This document shows, in pieces, positions 34,384 to 42,837 of a stretch of DNA of 44,736 nucleotides. The DNA is taken from contig JAYTOA010000189.1 in assembly GCA_043748015.1 (NCBI GenBank), positions 1 through 44,736 of the forward strand, read 5' to 3'. Under the pieces are notes generated by a model, which saw only the letters and a program-made list of their open reading frames with translations, was not told the DNA's origin and did no database searches. Source of the stretch: JAIBBG01 sp043748015. Its GTDB lineage: Bacteria > Bacteroidota > Bacteroidia > Flavobacteriales_D > Sanyastnellaceae. A program made the position numbers and the translations under genes. Position 1 is the stretch's first letter; every line of letters begins with the position of its first letter.

Positions 34384-35142
34384 TCATCTTTTTAAATTCT
34401 CCTTGATCTCCTTCATGAAATCAGAAGGGAAAACGAAGTCATTCAGCTCTTTGTTATCTGAGGTAAGAATTTCGCTCTTGTCTCCTTTCCACCAAAGCTC
34501 GCCGTGATGTATGAAATTGATGTGATCACCTATTTCAATGACCGAGTTCATGTCGTGACTAATCACAACAGTTGTAGAACCAAATTCGTAAGTGATTTCG
34601 CGTATGAGATTATCGATGACAATAGAAGTTTGCGGATCGAGACCAGAGTTGGGTTCATCACAAAAAAGATATTTAGGATTCATGGCAATTGCGCGAGCGA
34701 TACCTGTACGCTTTTGCATACCACCAGAAAGTTCGCTGGGATAAAGCTTATTCTTACCTTCGAGATTCACACGCTTCAAACAAAAATTGACACGGTCGAG
34801 CATTTCACTTTTCGACATATTGCTGAACATCTGCAGTGGAAACAAAATGTTTTCTTCCACTGTCATCGAACTGAACAAAGCTGATCCTTGAAACAGCATC
34901 CCCATTTCCTGACGTATATCTTTTCTATCCCAGCGATCGAGAACAGTGAAATTACGGCCATCGAAAACAACATTGCCTTTATTCACTTCCATGAGTCCGA
35001 CGATACACTTTGTGAGAACAGACTTCCCAGAACCACTTTGCCCGATGACGAAATTCACTTTACCGGGAAAAAATTTCGCCGAGACATTTTTGAGCACATG
35101 ATTGCTTCCAAAACTTTTCGATATGTTGTTTGCCTCAATCAC
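34384..35142 (-). CDS. MlaF-type ABC transporter ATP-binding protein
   Basis: 252 residues, GTG start overlapping the permease stop by four bases. Walker A is 'GQSGSGKSVL' (34-43), the signature is 'LSGGMQKRTGIARAI', Walker B is 'YLFCDEPNSGLDP', and the switch His is in 'VVISHDMNSVIEIGDHINFI'. 'MQKRTGIARAIAMNPKYLFC' and 'PNSGLDP' followed by 'I(D/V)(N/D)LI' are typical of the MlaF/Ttg2A group, which powers phospholipid movement between inner and outer membranes. Paired with the MlaE-like permease just upstream. No MCE-domain (MlaD) gene is in the window, so the substrate-binding part must lie elsewhere. Confidence 0.92.
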   Translation of the reverse strand: MIEANNISKSFGSNHVLKNVSAKFFPGKVNFVIGQSGSGKSVLTKCIVGLMEVNKGNVVFDGRNFTVLDRWDRKDIRQEMGMLFQGSALFSSMTVEENILFPLQMFSNMSKSEMLDRVNFCLKRVNLEGKNKLYPSELSGGMQKRTGIARAIAMNPKYLFCDEPNSGLDPQTSIVIDNLIREITYEFGSTTVVISHDMNSVIEIGDHINFIHHGELWWKGDKSEILTSDNKELNDFVFPSDFMKEIKENLKR

Positions 35143-35891
35143 AGAAGAAGCAATTGCGTAAGCACATAATTAGCGATAAGTATGAGCACCATACTATAAA
35201 CAACTGCACGCGTACTGCTTTGTCCAACCTCCCGAGGGCCTCCGCGTGTATTGTAACCGTGATAAGCGCTCACGCTGGTGATGATGAAAGCAAATACTAC
35301 AGTTTTGATGAGTGAATAGCTCACCTGAAAAAGTTCGAAGGAATACTGTAGACCATATTCATAATCGGTGAATGAAATGACATCGGCTGCTTGTCCTACC
35401 AACGCACCAACACCAATTCCGAGAAACATTGAAATAATCACGAGAAAAGGGAAGATGAACATTGCTGCGATAATCTTCGGCAAGATGAGATAGCTCGCAG
35501 AATTGATACCCATGATATCCATGGCGTCGATTTGTTCTGTGATGCGCATGGTGCCAATTTCCGAAGAAATATTACCGCCCACTTTACCTGACAAGATGAG
35601 ACAAACGATGGTCGAAGAAAATTCGAGGATCATTGTTTGACGAGTAGTGAAGCCAATGGTCCAACGAGGAATCCAACCACTATCGATGTTTGCGGCAGTT
35701 TGCAAAGTAACAACAGCACCCATAAACAAAGAAAGCAGTGCAACAATTCCCAATGACTGCAAACCGATCTTGTCGATCTCTTGCGCGATGAGTTTACGGT
35801 AAATGCTGCGCTTCTCAGGTTTGCTGAAAACATTCCCGAGGAGGATGCAATACTTTCCGATATGTTGATATATGGCAGTCAAGAACGGCAA
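35139..35891 (-). CDS. MlaE-type lipid ABC transporter permease
   Basis: 250 residues, assigned a TTG start at 35891; no in-frame ATG precedes the conserved region. About five to six membrane helices. MlaE-family landmarks: 'IDKIGLQSLGIVALLSLFMG', 'AVVTLQTA', 'GKVGGNISSEIGTMRITEQI', 'DAMDIMGINSASYLILPKII' and 'KTVVFAFIITSVSAYHGYNT'. It forms the inner-membrane channel of an Mla-like system that keeps outer-membrane lipid asymmetry. Directly coupled to the ATPase gene (four-base overlap). The exact start is uncertain by a few residues. Confidence 0.9.
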   Translation of the reverse strand: MPFLTAIYQHIGKYCILLGNVFSKPEKRSIYRKLIAQEIDKIGLQSLGIVALLSLFMGAVVTLQTAANIDSGWIPRWTIGFTTRQTMILEFSSTIVCLILSGKVGGNISSEIGTMRITEQIDAMDIMGINSASYLILPKIIAAMFIFPFLVIISMFLGIGVGALVGQAADVISFTDYEYGLQYSFELFQVSYSLIKTVVFAFIITSVSAYHGYNTRGGPREVGQSSTRAVVYSMVLILIANYVLTQLLLL

Positions 35892-36052
35892 ACTTAAGAT
35901 GCGAGGCTGGAATAGCTGCGTTGCGTGGAGGAAATAGATGACAAAGGGATGTTAAGGGAGGCGTTGCTCATTTGCGATTTGTAATTTCTGACTTGTGTGG
36001 TGAATCGCGTTTTGATATTTATTGATTCCGTTCTAATCTTCAGATTAAAGTC

Positions 36053-36166
36053 TCACGCTGATTTACACAGATGAGGTAGCAGATTCACGCTGATTTCAAA
36101 ATCAAGAGGATTTTAAATTTAAAAATCTCCGTAAATCTGCTACCTCATCTGTGTAAATCCGCGTGA
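36053..36166. repeat. Long inverted repeat (33-bp arms) in the mlaE-like upstream region
   Basis: The arm at 36053-36085 (TCACGCTGATTTACACAGAT then GAGGTAGCAGATT) pairs with 36134-36166 (AATCTGCTACCTCATCTGTG then TAAATCCGCGTGA) at 32 of 33 positions. The inner 48 bases contain further partial pairing around AAATTT. The arm text resembles the 'AATCAGCGTGAATCTG...' type of dispersed bacterial intergenic repeat. It takes up most of the 302-bp gap, which otherwise holds only the short repeat start near 35972. Confidence 0.8.
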
Positions 36167-36193
36167 AAATCATCAAATCCTTAAATCTCAAAA

Positions 36194-36496
36194 TCATTTT
36201 TTAAAAATCCTCCCCAGATATTCCCTCCCAAACGGCACGAGATACGAAGCAAACAGTCCGAACCCAAGGAAGAGACGACTGGACCAGGAATCCGGAGCGG
36301 GCCAACCTGTGAGTGAGAAGATGGAAAGTTTGAAGAGGAAGATCGATATGATCATCAACACGATCCAAAGCAGAAGTTGCCATTTGTAGCGGCCTTCAGT
36401 GGCTTCTACCATATAACGGAGCATGGGGAAAGAACACAGTATCCAGCCCGTCGTTGCTGCGATAAGTAGAATAATATGGAGAATTTGCTGGCTCAT
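36194..36496 (-). CDS. Small hypothetical membrane protein (100 residues)
   Basis: Three predicted membrane helices: about residues 5-25 ('ILHIILLIAATTGWILCSFP'), 40-60 ('LLLWIVLMIISIFLFKLSIF') and 75-90 ('LFLGFGLFASYLVPFGREYL'), with a basic C-terminus ('GRIFKK'). Not recognised as a known family. It is transcribed away from the lipoprotein gene, so the ~50-bp gap between them is a divergent promoter region. The steady hydrophobic pattern and length support a real gene over a chance frame. Confidence 0.6.
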   Translation of the reverse strand: MSQQILHIILLIAATTGWILCSFPMLRYMVEATEGRYKWQLLLWIVLMIISIFLFKLSIFSLTGWPAPDSWSSRLFLGFGLFASYLVPFGREYLGRIFKK

Positions 36497-36520
36497 CTAT
36501 GAATTACAATTTGGGCGAAA

Positions 36521-36528
36521 TATATTTG
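36521..36528 (+). promoter_or_regulatory. Candidate -7 box (TATATTTG) for lipoprotein-sprT unit
   Basis: An exact TAnnTTTG match ending 18 bases before the ATG at 36547; it would give a leader of about a dozen bases. No clear -33 TTG at normal spacing. Confidence 0.45.
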
Positions 36529-36546
36529 TAAGGTAAAATCGTTTCT

Positions 36547-36723
36547 ATGAAATTCCGACTGAGCAGAATAATTTTCTTGTTCTGCCTCCTCGCTTTTGTT
36601 GCATCATGTAAGGCAAATAAAAAGCCCAAGTGCCGCACATGCCCTAAGTGGAACGATCAAATCAACCTGACTTACGAGCAAACCGAGTATGAAGAACAGC
36701 ACGAATCTGGAAGCCGCCCTTGA
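36547..36723 (+). CDS. Small 58-residue lipoprotein overlapping the SprT-like gene
   Basis: ATG at 36547, TGA at 36721-36723. The protein starts 'MKFRLSRIIFLFCLLAFVAS' and continues 'CKANKKPKCRTCPKW'. It is a clear lipoprotein signal with lipobox 'FVASC' (Cys21). The mature chain is only 38 residues, basic first, with a second C-x-x-C pair ('CRTC'), then acidic ('YEQTEYEEQHESGSRP'). The last 35 bases overlap the start of the next gene in another frame, which suggests translational coupling. A TAnnTTTG box lies upstream. The signal peptide and the promoter make a chance frame unlikely. Function unknown. Confidence 0.7.
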   Translation: MKFRLSRIIFLFCLLAFVASCKANKKPKCRTCPKWNDQINLTYEQTEYEEQHESGSRP

Positions 36724-37315
36724 GCCATTCTTACCGAAAGACTCGGTAGAGCTCGCGTGCCAGATGCTGCGTGAGCATCCTCATCATTTGGAGATCACTC
36801 CTCCCCGCTCCACCAAACTGGGCGACTTCACCGCAGATCCTCGCGGGAAGCGACATGTCCTCACTGTCAACGGCAACCTCAACCAATATGCTTTTCTGAT
36901 CACATTGATGCATGAACTAGCGCATCTGACGTGTTATGTAGAAAATCGCGACAGAGTAAAACCACATGGCCAGGAATGGAAAAGTCACTTCAAAAGAACC
37001 CTTGGACCGTTTTTACGTCGTGGTGTTTTTCCTGAAGATGTTGCCAAAGCCATCAGCAGTTATCTAAGCAATCCCTCCGCATCCACGTGTTCCGACATTC
37101 CGCTTTCGAAGACACTCGCGAAATACGATCGCAACTCTCACCCCGATGTGAAATTGCTGGACGATATCCCGACCCATGCTAAATTCGTATATGGTCGCGA
37201 CCGCCGCATATTCGTGAAAGGAGAGCGCCTTCGCACACGATATCGATGCTTTGAAGAAGGCACACGTTACGAATATCTTTTCAGTCCGCTGGTGAAGATT
37301 CGTCACCTTTCGTAG
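36689..37315 (+). CDS. SprT-like zinc metalloprotease-domain protein
   Basis: 208 residues. The zinc site is H75-E-L-A-H79 in 'LITLMHELAHLTCYV', with a further candidate ligand at His93 in 'KPHGQEWKSHF'; both belong to the SprT-like pattern (HExxH ... H-x-x-x-(W/F)). 'RGKRHVLTVNGNLNQYAFL' is the strand region before the active site. The C-terminal half ('YGRDRRIFVKGERLRTRYRC') corresponds to the small beta domain that often follows, without the CxxC zinc ribbon seen in some members. No signal peptide, so cytoplasmic. Related proteins act in DNA-protein crosslink repair (Spartan) in eukaryotes; the bacterial role is unsettled. Confidence 0.85.
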   Translation: MKNSTNLEAALEPFLPKDSVELACQMLREHPHHLEITPPRSTKLGDFTADPRGKRHVLTVNGNLNQYAFLITLMHELAHLTCYVENRDRVKPHGQEWKSHFKRTLGPFLRRGVFPEDVAKAISSYLSNPSASTCSDIPLSKTLAKYDRNSHPDVKLLDDIPTHAKFVYGRDRRIFVKGERLRTRYRCFEEGTRYEYLFSPLVKIRHLS

Positions 37316-37428
37316 TCGCTTGCCGAAAGTTCGATTCAGATTCCACTCCATTCGATACTCAAAACCATCATTCTTTCGCTCGCAATCGTTGGCATGAGCC
37401 GCTTTTTTTCGGACTTTTACGACCTCTT

Positions 37429-38430
37429 ATGATTAACTGGACAAATAAAAAAGTATTGGTCACCGGTGCCGATGGATTTATCGGAAGTCACCTGGTGGAA
37501 GAATTACTGGAGAAAGGCGCGCATGTTCGCGCCTATGTTTTTTACAACAGCTTCAATACCTGGGGATGGATTGACACATTTCCTGAAGACAAAAAATCGC
37601 GTCTTGAAATTTTCGCCGGTGATGTGCGCGACCCGAACGGAGTGCGCACGGCAATGAAAGACATCGACGTTGTGTTTCACCTCGCAGCATTGATCGCGAT
37701 TCCATTCAGCTATCACTCGCCCGATACATATATCGACACCAATGTAAAGGGCACTTTGAACATTATACAAGCCGCAAAAGACTTGAATATTTCGCGCGTA
37801 CTCGTGACATCTACAAGCGAAGTTTATGGCACTGCTTTGTATGCGCCCATAGATGAAAAGCATCCGCGTCAACCGCAATCGCCCTATTCAGCTTCGAAGA
37901 TTGGTGCTGATTGTATTGCAGAATCTTTTTACCGCAGTTTCGGAACGCCGATCAGTATTGTGAGACCATTCAACACATTCGGTCCACGACAAAGTGCACG
38001 AGCAGTCATTCCAACTATCATCACACAATTGATGGATGGCATGGAAGAAATCAAACTCGGCGATTTGACACCGACGCGCGATTTACTTTATGTGAAAGAC
38101 ACAGCAAAAGCATTTGTTGCAGTGGCAGAAAGCGATTCATTGATTGGTGAAGATTGTAACATCGCTACAGGAGAAGAAATTTCCATTGGCGATCTGGCAC
38201 AGAAAATCATTAACATCATCAATCCGATGGCTAAAATCATCGGTGATGAGCAGCGTATTCGTCCGGAGAAAAGTGAAGTATTCAGATTGATTGGCAATAG
38301 TGATAAACTGAAAAGCCATTCAACCTGGGCACGCGAAACATCACTCGACGAAGGACTTCGCCAAACAATAGAGTGGTTTGCTGACAGTCATAACAGAAGC
38401 GCATACAAGTCAAATATTTATAACCTGTGA
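37429..38430 (+). CDS. legB: LegB-type NAD-dependent nucleotide-sugar 4,6-dehydratase
   Basis: 333 residues, extended SDR fold. The NAD-binding loop is 'GADGFIGSHL' (G13 to L22). The catalytic set is S/T in 'VTSTSEVYG' (128-134), with Glu131 as expected for dehydratases, and Y153-x3-K157 in 'SPYSASK'. 'RPFNTFGPRQSARAVIPTII' and 'TRDLLYVKDTAKAFVAVAES' are typical of the LegB/PglF-like soluble 4,6-dehydratases. In the legionaminic acid pathway LegB makes the NDP-4-keto-6-deoxy-GlcNAc intermediate. It is first in the nonulosonate operon; its stop overlaps the legC GTG by one codon step. UDP or GDP preference cannot be read from sequence, but the downstream nucleotidyltransferase hints at GDP. 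Confidence 0.9.
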   Translation: MINWTNKKVLVTGADGFIGSHLVEELLEKGAHVRAYVFYNSFNTWGWIDTFPEDKKSRLEIFAGDVRDPNGVRTAMKDIDVVFHLAALIAIPFSYHSPDTYIDTNVKGTLNIIQAAKDLNISRVLVTSTSEVYGTALYAPIDEKHPRQPQSPYSASKIGADCIAESFYRSFGTPISIVRPFNTFGPRQSARAVIPTIITQLMDGMEEIKLGDLTPTRDLLYVKDTAKAFVAVAESDSLIGEDCNIATGEEISIGDLAQKIINIINPMAKIIGDEQRIRPEKSEVFRLIGNSDKLKSHSTWARETSLDEGLRQTIEWFADSHNRSAYKSNIYNL

Positions 38431-39593
38431 GTGCGAAAAAATCCATTGGCAATGCTGAGGTAATCACATTTATCCGCGATCTCTATCAAACACCGGAAGG
38501 ATTTGTTCCGCTACATGCACCGCATTTTGGCGGCAATGAAAAAAAATATTTAGAAGAAACAATTGACTCCACATTCGTGTCATCTGTTGGTCCATTTGTA
38601 GATCAATTTGAAAAGATGATGCGCGATTATACCGGTGCGAAATACGCGATCGCTGTAGTAAACGGAACGGCCGCATTGCACATGGGGTTAATGCTTGCGG
38701 GTGTTGAACGTGGCGATCTCGTTATCACGCAGGCACTATCCTTCATCGCAACATGCAACGCTATTTCATATATCGGCGCAGAGCCATGTTTTGTGGATGT
38801 CGACATGAAGACATTGGGATTATCGGCCACTGCATTGGAAAAATTTCTTGAGGATGTTGATGTGAAAAACGGCGTAGCAATACATCGACCAAGTGGAAAA
38901 AAAATATCGGCGTGTGCACCAATGCACACATTTGGTTTACCTGCGGAAATTGATAAGATCGTCAACCTTTGCGAAACATTCGGAATACCGGTGGTAGAAG
39001 ATGCCGCCGAATCATTGGGAACGATTTACAAAGAACAACATACAGGCACATTTGGCAGGATCGGAACATACAGTTTCAATGGCAACAAAACCATCACATG
39101 CGGAGGCGGTGGAATCATTGTTACGAATGATGAAGCCATTGGTAAAATGGCCAAGCACTTAACAACGCAAGCGAAAGTTCCACATCGTTGGGAATTTGTT
39201 CACGATCATGTGGGATACAATTATCGCTGTCCGAACTTGAATGCAGCACTCGCCTGTGCACAATTGGAGCAACTGGAATCATTCATTGAAAACAAGCGCA
39301 CAACAGCGAAAGCATACAGCGATTTTTTCGCTGACAGCAATATTTCACACATAGCAGAAGAGGCAAATACCCGAAGCAATTATTGGTTGAATGCGATTAT
39401 GCTTTCATCAAAAGATAAGCGCGAAAAATTCTTACAGGAAACGAATGACGCACAGGTGATGACACGGCCTATATGGGCGTTGATGCACAGGCTGCCAATG
39501 TTTGATAAGTGCATACACGACGGATTGAAAAACAGTATAGAAATCGAATCACGACTGGTGAACATTCCGAGCAGTGTTCGACTAAAAAAATAA
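38427..39593 (+). CDS. legC: LegC-type PLP-dependent sugar aminotransferase
   Basis: 388 residues from a GTG overlapping the legB stop. DegT/DnrJ/EryC1 fold: 'VNGTAALHMGLMLAGVERGD' (cofactor phosphate loop), 'VVEDAAESLGTIYKEQHTGT' with Asp192, and 'TYSFNGNKTITCGGGGIIVT' with the Schiff-base Lys221. 'YNYRCPNLNAALACAQLEQL' is also diagnostic. It adds an amino group at C4 of the keto sugar made by LegB. The N-terminus ('IRDLYQTPEGFVPLHAPHFG') matches the LegC subgroup. A 54-base gap separates it from neuB. The N-acetyltransferase LegH that would act next is not in the window. Confidence 0.92.
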   Translation: MSAKKSIGNAEVITFIRDLYQTPEGFVPLHAPHFGGNEKKYLEETIDSTFVSSVGPFVDQFEKMMRDYTGAKYAIAVVNGTAALHMGLMLAGVERGDLVITQALSFIATCNAISYIGAEPCFVDVDMKTLGLSATALEKFLEDVDVKNGVAIHRPSGKKISACAPMHTFGLPAEIDKIVNLCETFGIPVVEDAAESLGTIYKEQHTGTFGRIGTYSFNGNKTITCGGGGIIVTNDEAIGKMAKHLTTQAKVPHRWEFVHDHVGYNYRCPNLNAALACAQLEQLESFIENKRTTAKAYSDFFADSNISHIAEEANTRSNYWLNAIMLSSKDKREKFLQETNDAQVMTRPIWALMHRLPMFDKCIHDGLKNSIEIESRLVNIPSSVRLKK

Positions 39594-39647
39594 TCCGCAA
39601 CTTGCAAGAAAATCGCTGGTTGATTTTCAGAAAAAAGAAACAAGCAC

Positions 39648-40679
39648 ATGGATAATAAAAATCACGTAATCATTATAGCCGAGGCCGGAGTGAATCACAA
39701 CGGCGATATAGAGCTTGCGAAAAATCTGATCGATGCAGCAGCAGATGCAGGTGTTGATTATGTCAAGTTTCAAAGTTTTAAAGCGGACAAGCTCGTTAAT
39801 AAGACAGCACAGAAAGCTGACTACCAGAAGGCTGCTGGTGATCCTATTGAAACGCAATGGGAAATGTTGAAGCGACTGGAGTTGAGTGAAGAAGATCACG
39901 ACACATTGATAGCTCATTGTAAAAAAAGAAACGTTGCTTTTCTTTCCACGCCCTTCGATCAGTCGAGCATTGCATTATTGCGTAGCAAAGGAATCAACAT
40001 TGGTAAAATTCCATCTGGAGAATTGACGAATAAGCCATTCGTAGAATTGATGGCGATAGCTTTCGAAAAAATCATCATCAGCACAGGAATGTGCACACTG
40101 GAGGAAGTGATGGCCGCTACACATGTCTTGATGGAAGCCGGTTCACAAAAAGAAAACATCACAGTGCTTCATTGCAACACTGAATATCCCACGCCGATGG
40201 CAGATGTGAATTTGCGAGCGATGGAATCACTTCGCTATGCATGCAAAACCGATGTTGGGTACAGTGATCACACTTTGGGAATTGAAATTCCGATAGCTGC
40301 TGTTGCGCTTGGTGCGACCATTATCGAAAAACATTTCACCCTTGATCGTAATATGCCAGGACCGGATCACAAAGCATCACTTGAACCGGCAGAATTGAAG
40401 GCGATGGTGATGGCAATTCGCAATGTTGAATTGGCGCTGAGTGGTAGCGGAGTGAAAGAACCGAGTCCATCGGAAATGAAGAACATGATAATTGCGAGAA
40501 AGAGTATTCACGCCGCCAAAGAATTACCGCAAGGACATGTTATTGTACCCGGCGATCTCATCATGTTGCGTCCAGGCGATGGTATATCACCGATGGATGT
40601 AGACACCGTCGTTGGAAAAAAGACGATCAAAGATCTAAAAGCAAATGATAAACTGCAATGGGAACACCTCGAAAGCTGA
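39648..40679 (+). CDS. neuB: N-acetylneuraminate/legionaminate synthase (NeuB/LegI)
   Basis: 343 residues. TIM-barrel NeuB domain: 'IIAEAGVNHNGDIELAKNLI', 'DYVKFQSFKADKLVNKTAQK', 'STPFDQSSIALL', 'IGKIPSGELTNKPFVELMA', 'LHCNTEYPTPMADVNLRAME', 'VGYSDHTLGIEIPIAAVALG', 'IIEKHFTLDRNMPGPDHKAS'. A C-terminal antifreeze-like SAF domain (about 280-343, 'RKSIHAAKELPQGHVIVPGD') closes the active site in the family. It condenses phosphoenolpyruvate with a six-carbon amino sugar to give the nine-carbon acid. Neighbours legB/legC favour a legionaminic-type substrate over sialic acid. Its end overlaps neuC by 22 bases. Confidence 0.95.
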   Translation: MDNKNHVIIIAEAGVNHNGDIELAKNLIDAAADAGVDYVKFQSFKADKLVNKTAQKADYQKAAGDPIETQWEMLKRLELSEEDHDTLIAHCKKRNVAFLSTPFDQSSIALLRSKGINIGKIPSGELTNKPFVELMAIAFEKIIISTGMCTLEEVMAATHVLMEAGSQKENITVLHCNTEYPTPMADVNLRAMESLRYACKTDVGYSDHTLGIEIPIAAVALGATIIEKHFTLDRNMPGPDHKASLEPAELKAMVMAIRNVELALSGSGVKEPSPSEMKNMIIARKSIHAAKELPQGHVIVPGDLIMLRPGDGISPMDVDTVVGKKTIKDLKANDKLQWEHLES

Positions 40680-41785
40680 ACATAGGCATATTGACGAGTT
40701 CGCGCGCAGACTATGGCATCTATTTGCCCTTACTGAGAAAGCTCAAAATTGATGGATTACATAGCGTTCAACTCATCGCATTCGGCACGCATCTTTCCAA
40801 AAAACATGGATTCACCATCGATGAAATTCTACGTGATGGATTTATTGTCGCGCATAAAATTGAAACGACACCGGAAGAAGATTCGGCGGAGGCAATAACA
40901 AAGTCGATGGGCGAGACTATGGAAAAATTCTCTTTACTATGGTCAAAACATGCAAATGATTTCGATGTGATATTTTGTTTAGGTGATCGCTATGAAATGT
41001 TCGCCGCCGTTGCTTCAACAGCGCCATATAATTTAAAGCTTGCTCACCTTCATGGAGGAGAAACAACGTTAGGAGCGATCGATAATGCATTTCGTCACAG
41101 CATCACACAGTTCAGTTCGATACATTTCACCTCAACAGAACAATATGCTGAACGCGTAAGATCAATGATTGATGATAAGCTGCATGTATATCCTGTTGGA
41201 GCTTTGGGACTAGATCATTTCAATCAGCAGAAAATGATGACTCACGCAGAAATACAGGCGAAATTCAACATCGAGGTCGACGAAAAAACCATTCTTTGCA
41301 CCTTTCATCCCGAAACCATTTCACCGGAAAAAAATGAGGGATATGCAAAAGAGATCATCGAAACATTTCACCAGATAAAAAGCCATCGTGTCGTTATCAC
41401 ATTGCCGAATGCAGATACATCCGGTAATACTATCAGATCATTGTTTAATGAAGCTTTCGGCCATTCGGAAAAAGTATCATTGGTGGAAAATCTAGGGACG
41501 GCGGGCTATTTAAGCGCGATGAATGCATGTGCGATGATGTTTGGAAATTCCTCCAGCGGGATTATTGAAGCTGCATCACTTGGGAAATATGTGATAGATA
41601 TCGGCGACAGACAAAAGGGAAGAGCGCATGGAGACAATGTGATTCATTGTGAAATAGAGAAGCAAAAAATGCTTGCCGCAATTGAATCCATAGCTTCGCG
41701 GCCGCAATTATCGCACAACAATATTTATTACATGGGTGGTGCAACAGAAAAAATTATTGAACGAATTGAAAGCGTATTATGCTAA
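40658..41785 (+). CDS. neuC: Hydrolysing NDP-sugar 2-epimerase (NeuC/LegG)
   Basis: 375 residues, GT-B-like epimerase fold. 'LTSSRADYGIYLPLLRKL' is the typical N-terminal motif. 'CLGDRYEMFAAVASTAPYNL' and 'LHGGETTLGAIDNAFRHSIT' hold conserved active-site acids and His. 'GNSSSGIIEAASLGKYVIDI' and 'GDRQKGRAHGDNVIHC' bind the nucleotide. The enzyme inverts C2 and releases the nucleotide, giving the free sugar that NeuB uses. Within legionaminate clusters this is LegG. ATG start lies inside the neuB 3' end; the stop overlaps the next gene by seven bases. Confidence 0.95.
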   Translation: MGTPRKLNIGILTSSRADYGIYLPLLRKLKIDGLHSVQLIAFGTHLSKKHGFTIDEILRDGFIVAHKIETTPEEDSAEAITKSMGETMEKFSLLWSKHANDFDVIFCLGDRYEMFAAVASTAPYNLKLAHLHGGETTLGAIDNAFRHSITQFSSIHFTSTEQYAERVRSMIDDKLHVYPVGALGLDHFNQQKMMTHAEIQAKFNIEVDEKTILCTFHPETISPEKNEGYAKEIIETFHQIKSHRVVITLPNADTSGNTIRSLFNEAFGHSEKVSLVENLGTAGYLSAMNACAMMFGNSSSGIIEAASLGKYVIDIGDRQKGRAHGDNVIHCEIEKQKMLAAIESIASRPQLSHNNIYYMGGATEKIIERIESVLC

Positions 41786-42837
41786 AAGATTTTTGGGTAC
41801 ACATCATAAAAAATAAATCATCCGCACGTGAAGCGTTGCGCGCTTTGGACACACTTCCGGAATTCAATGACCGAACGTTATTCGTGATTGACGACAACAA
41901 TAAACTTTATGGAACCATTACCGACGGTGACATTCGTCGTGGTTTGCTCAAAAATCTGGAGATCTCGGATTTTGTGGAATCGTACATGAATCCGAATTGC
42001 AAGCGCATCATCATCAAGCCATCGGGTCCGGAAGAATTGCGGAAGTATCGCAAACAAGACATTCATCTCATTCCGGTAGTGGATGAGTCGTCACGATTGA
42101 TTGACGTGATCGACCTAGACAGAACGCGCACCGTATTGCCTGTCACAGCTGTGATTATGGCCGGTGGAGAAGGACAGCGATTGAGGCCACTAACAGAGAA
42201 AACACCGAAACCGATGTTAAAAGTTGGTGGCAAGCCGATCATTGAACACAACATCGATCGACTCATTCAATTTGGCATCAAAGACATTTACATCAGCATC
42301 AATTATCTCGGCGAACAGATCAAAGAATATTTTGGTGATGGCAGCGAAAAAGGTATTTCCATTCAATACATAGAAGAGACAATTCCGATGGGAACGATTG
42401 GATCCGTTTCGATGATTGATGTAATTAAGAGTGATATAGTCTTGTTGCTCAATTCAGACTTGCTCACCAACCTTGATTTCGAAAGCATGTATGAAGATTA
42501 TCGCAAGACAAGTGCAATGATGACTGTTGCGAGTATTCCTTATCAATACCAAGTGCCTTACGCCGTGCTTGAAACGAAAGACGAGAATGTTCACGCCTTC
42601 ACGGAAAAACCCAGCTACACCTATTACAGCAACGCGGGAATTTATCTCATAGCAAGAAATGCGTGCGAGAAGTTTATTCCGAGGGGCAAGTTTTTCAATA
42701 CAACCGATCTGATGGATGCTGTGATACAATCAGGCAACAAACTCACGCATCATCCGCATCACGGATATTGGCTCGACATAGGAAAATATCCTGATTTCAT
42801 TAGAGCACAAGAAGATATTAAATTCATCAAATTCTGA
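41779..42837 (+). CDS. CBS-domain nucleotidyltransferase (PtmE-like, likely sugar-1-phosphate guanylyltransferase)
   Basis: 352 residues. Two CBS motifs form the N-terminal ~118 residues ('RTLFVIDDNNKLYGTITDGD' and 'IHLIPVVDESSRLIDVIDLD'). The nucleotidyltransferase domain starts at 'VIMAGGEGQRLRPLTEKTPK' (about 126-145), followed by 'PMLKVGGKPIIEHNIDRLIQ', 'LLLNSDLLTNLD' and 'YSNAGIYLI'. The domain order is that of Campylobacter PtmE, which makes GDP-glucosamine for legionaminic acid. This supports a GDP-linked pathway, as an inference. CBS domains often bind adenine nucleotides and could regulate the enzyme. ATG/TGA overlap with neuA. Confidence 0.88.
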   Translation: MLKDFWVHIIKNKSSAREALRALDTLPEFNDRTLFVIDDNNKLYGTITDGDIRRGLLKNLEISDFVESYMNPNCKRIIIKPSGPEELRKYRKQDIHLIPVVDESSRLIDVIDLDRTRTVLPVTAVIMAGGEGQRLRPLTEKTPKPMLKVGGKPIIEHNIDRLIQFGIKDIYISINYLGEQIKEYFGDGSEKGISIQYIEETIPMGTIGSVSMIDVIKSDIVLLLNSDLLTNLDFESMYEDYRKTSAMMTVASIPYQYQVPYAVLETKDENVHAFTEKPSYTYYSNAGIYLIARNACEKFIPRGKFFNTTDLMDAVIQSGNKLTHHPHHGYWLDIGKYPDFIRAQEDIKFIKF

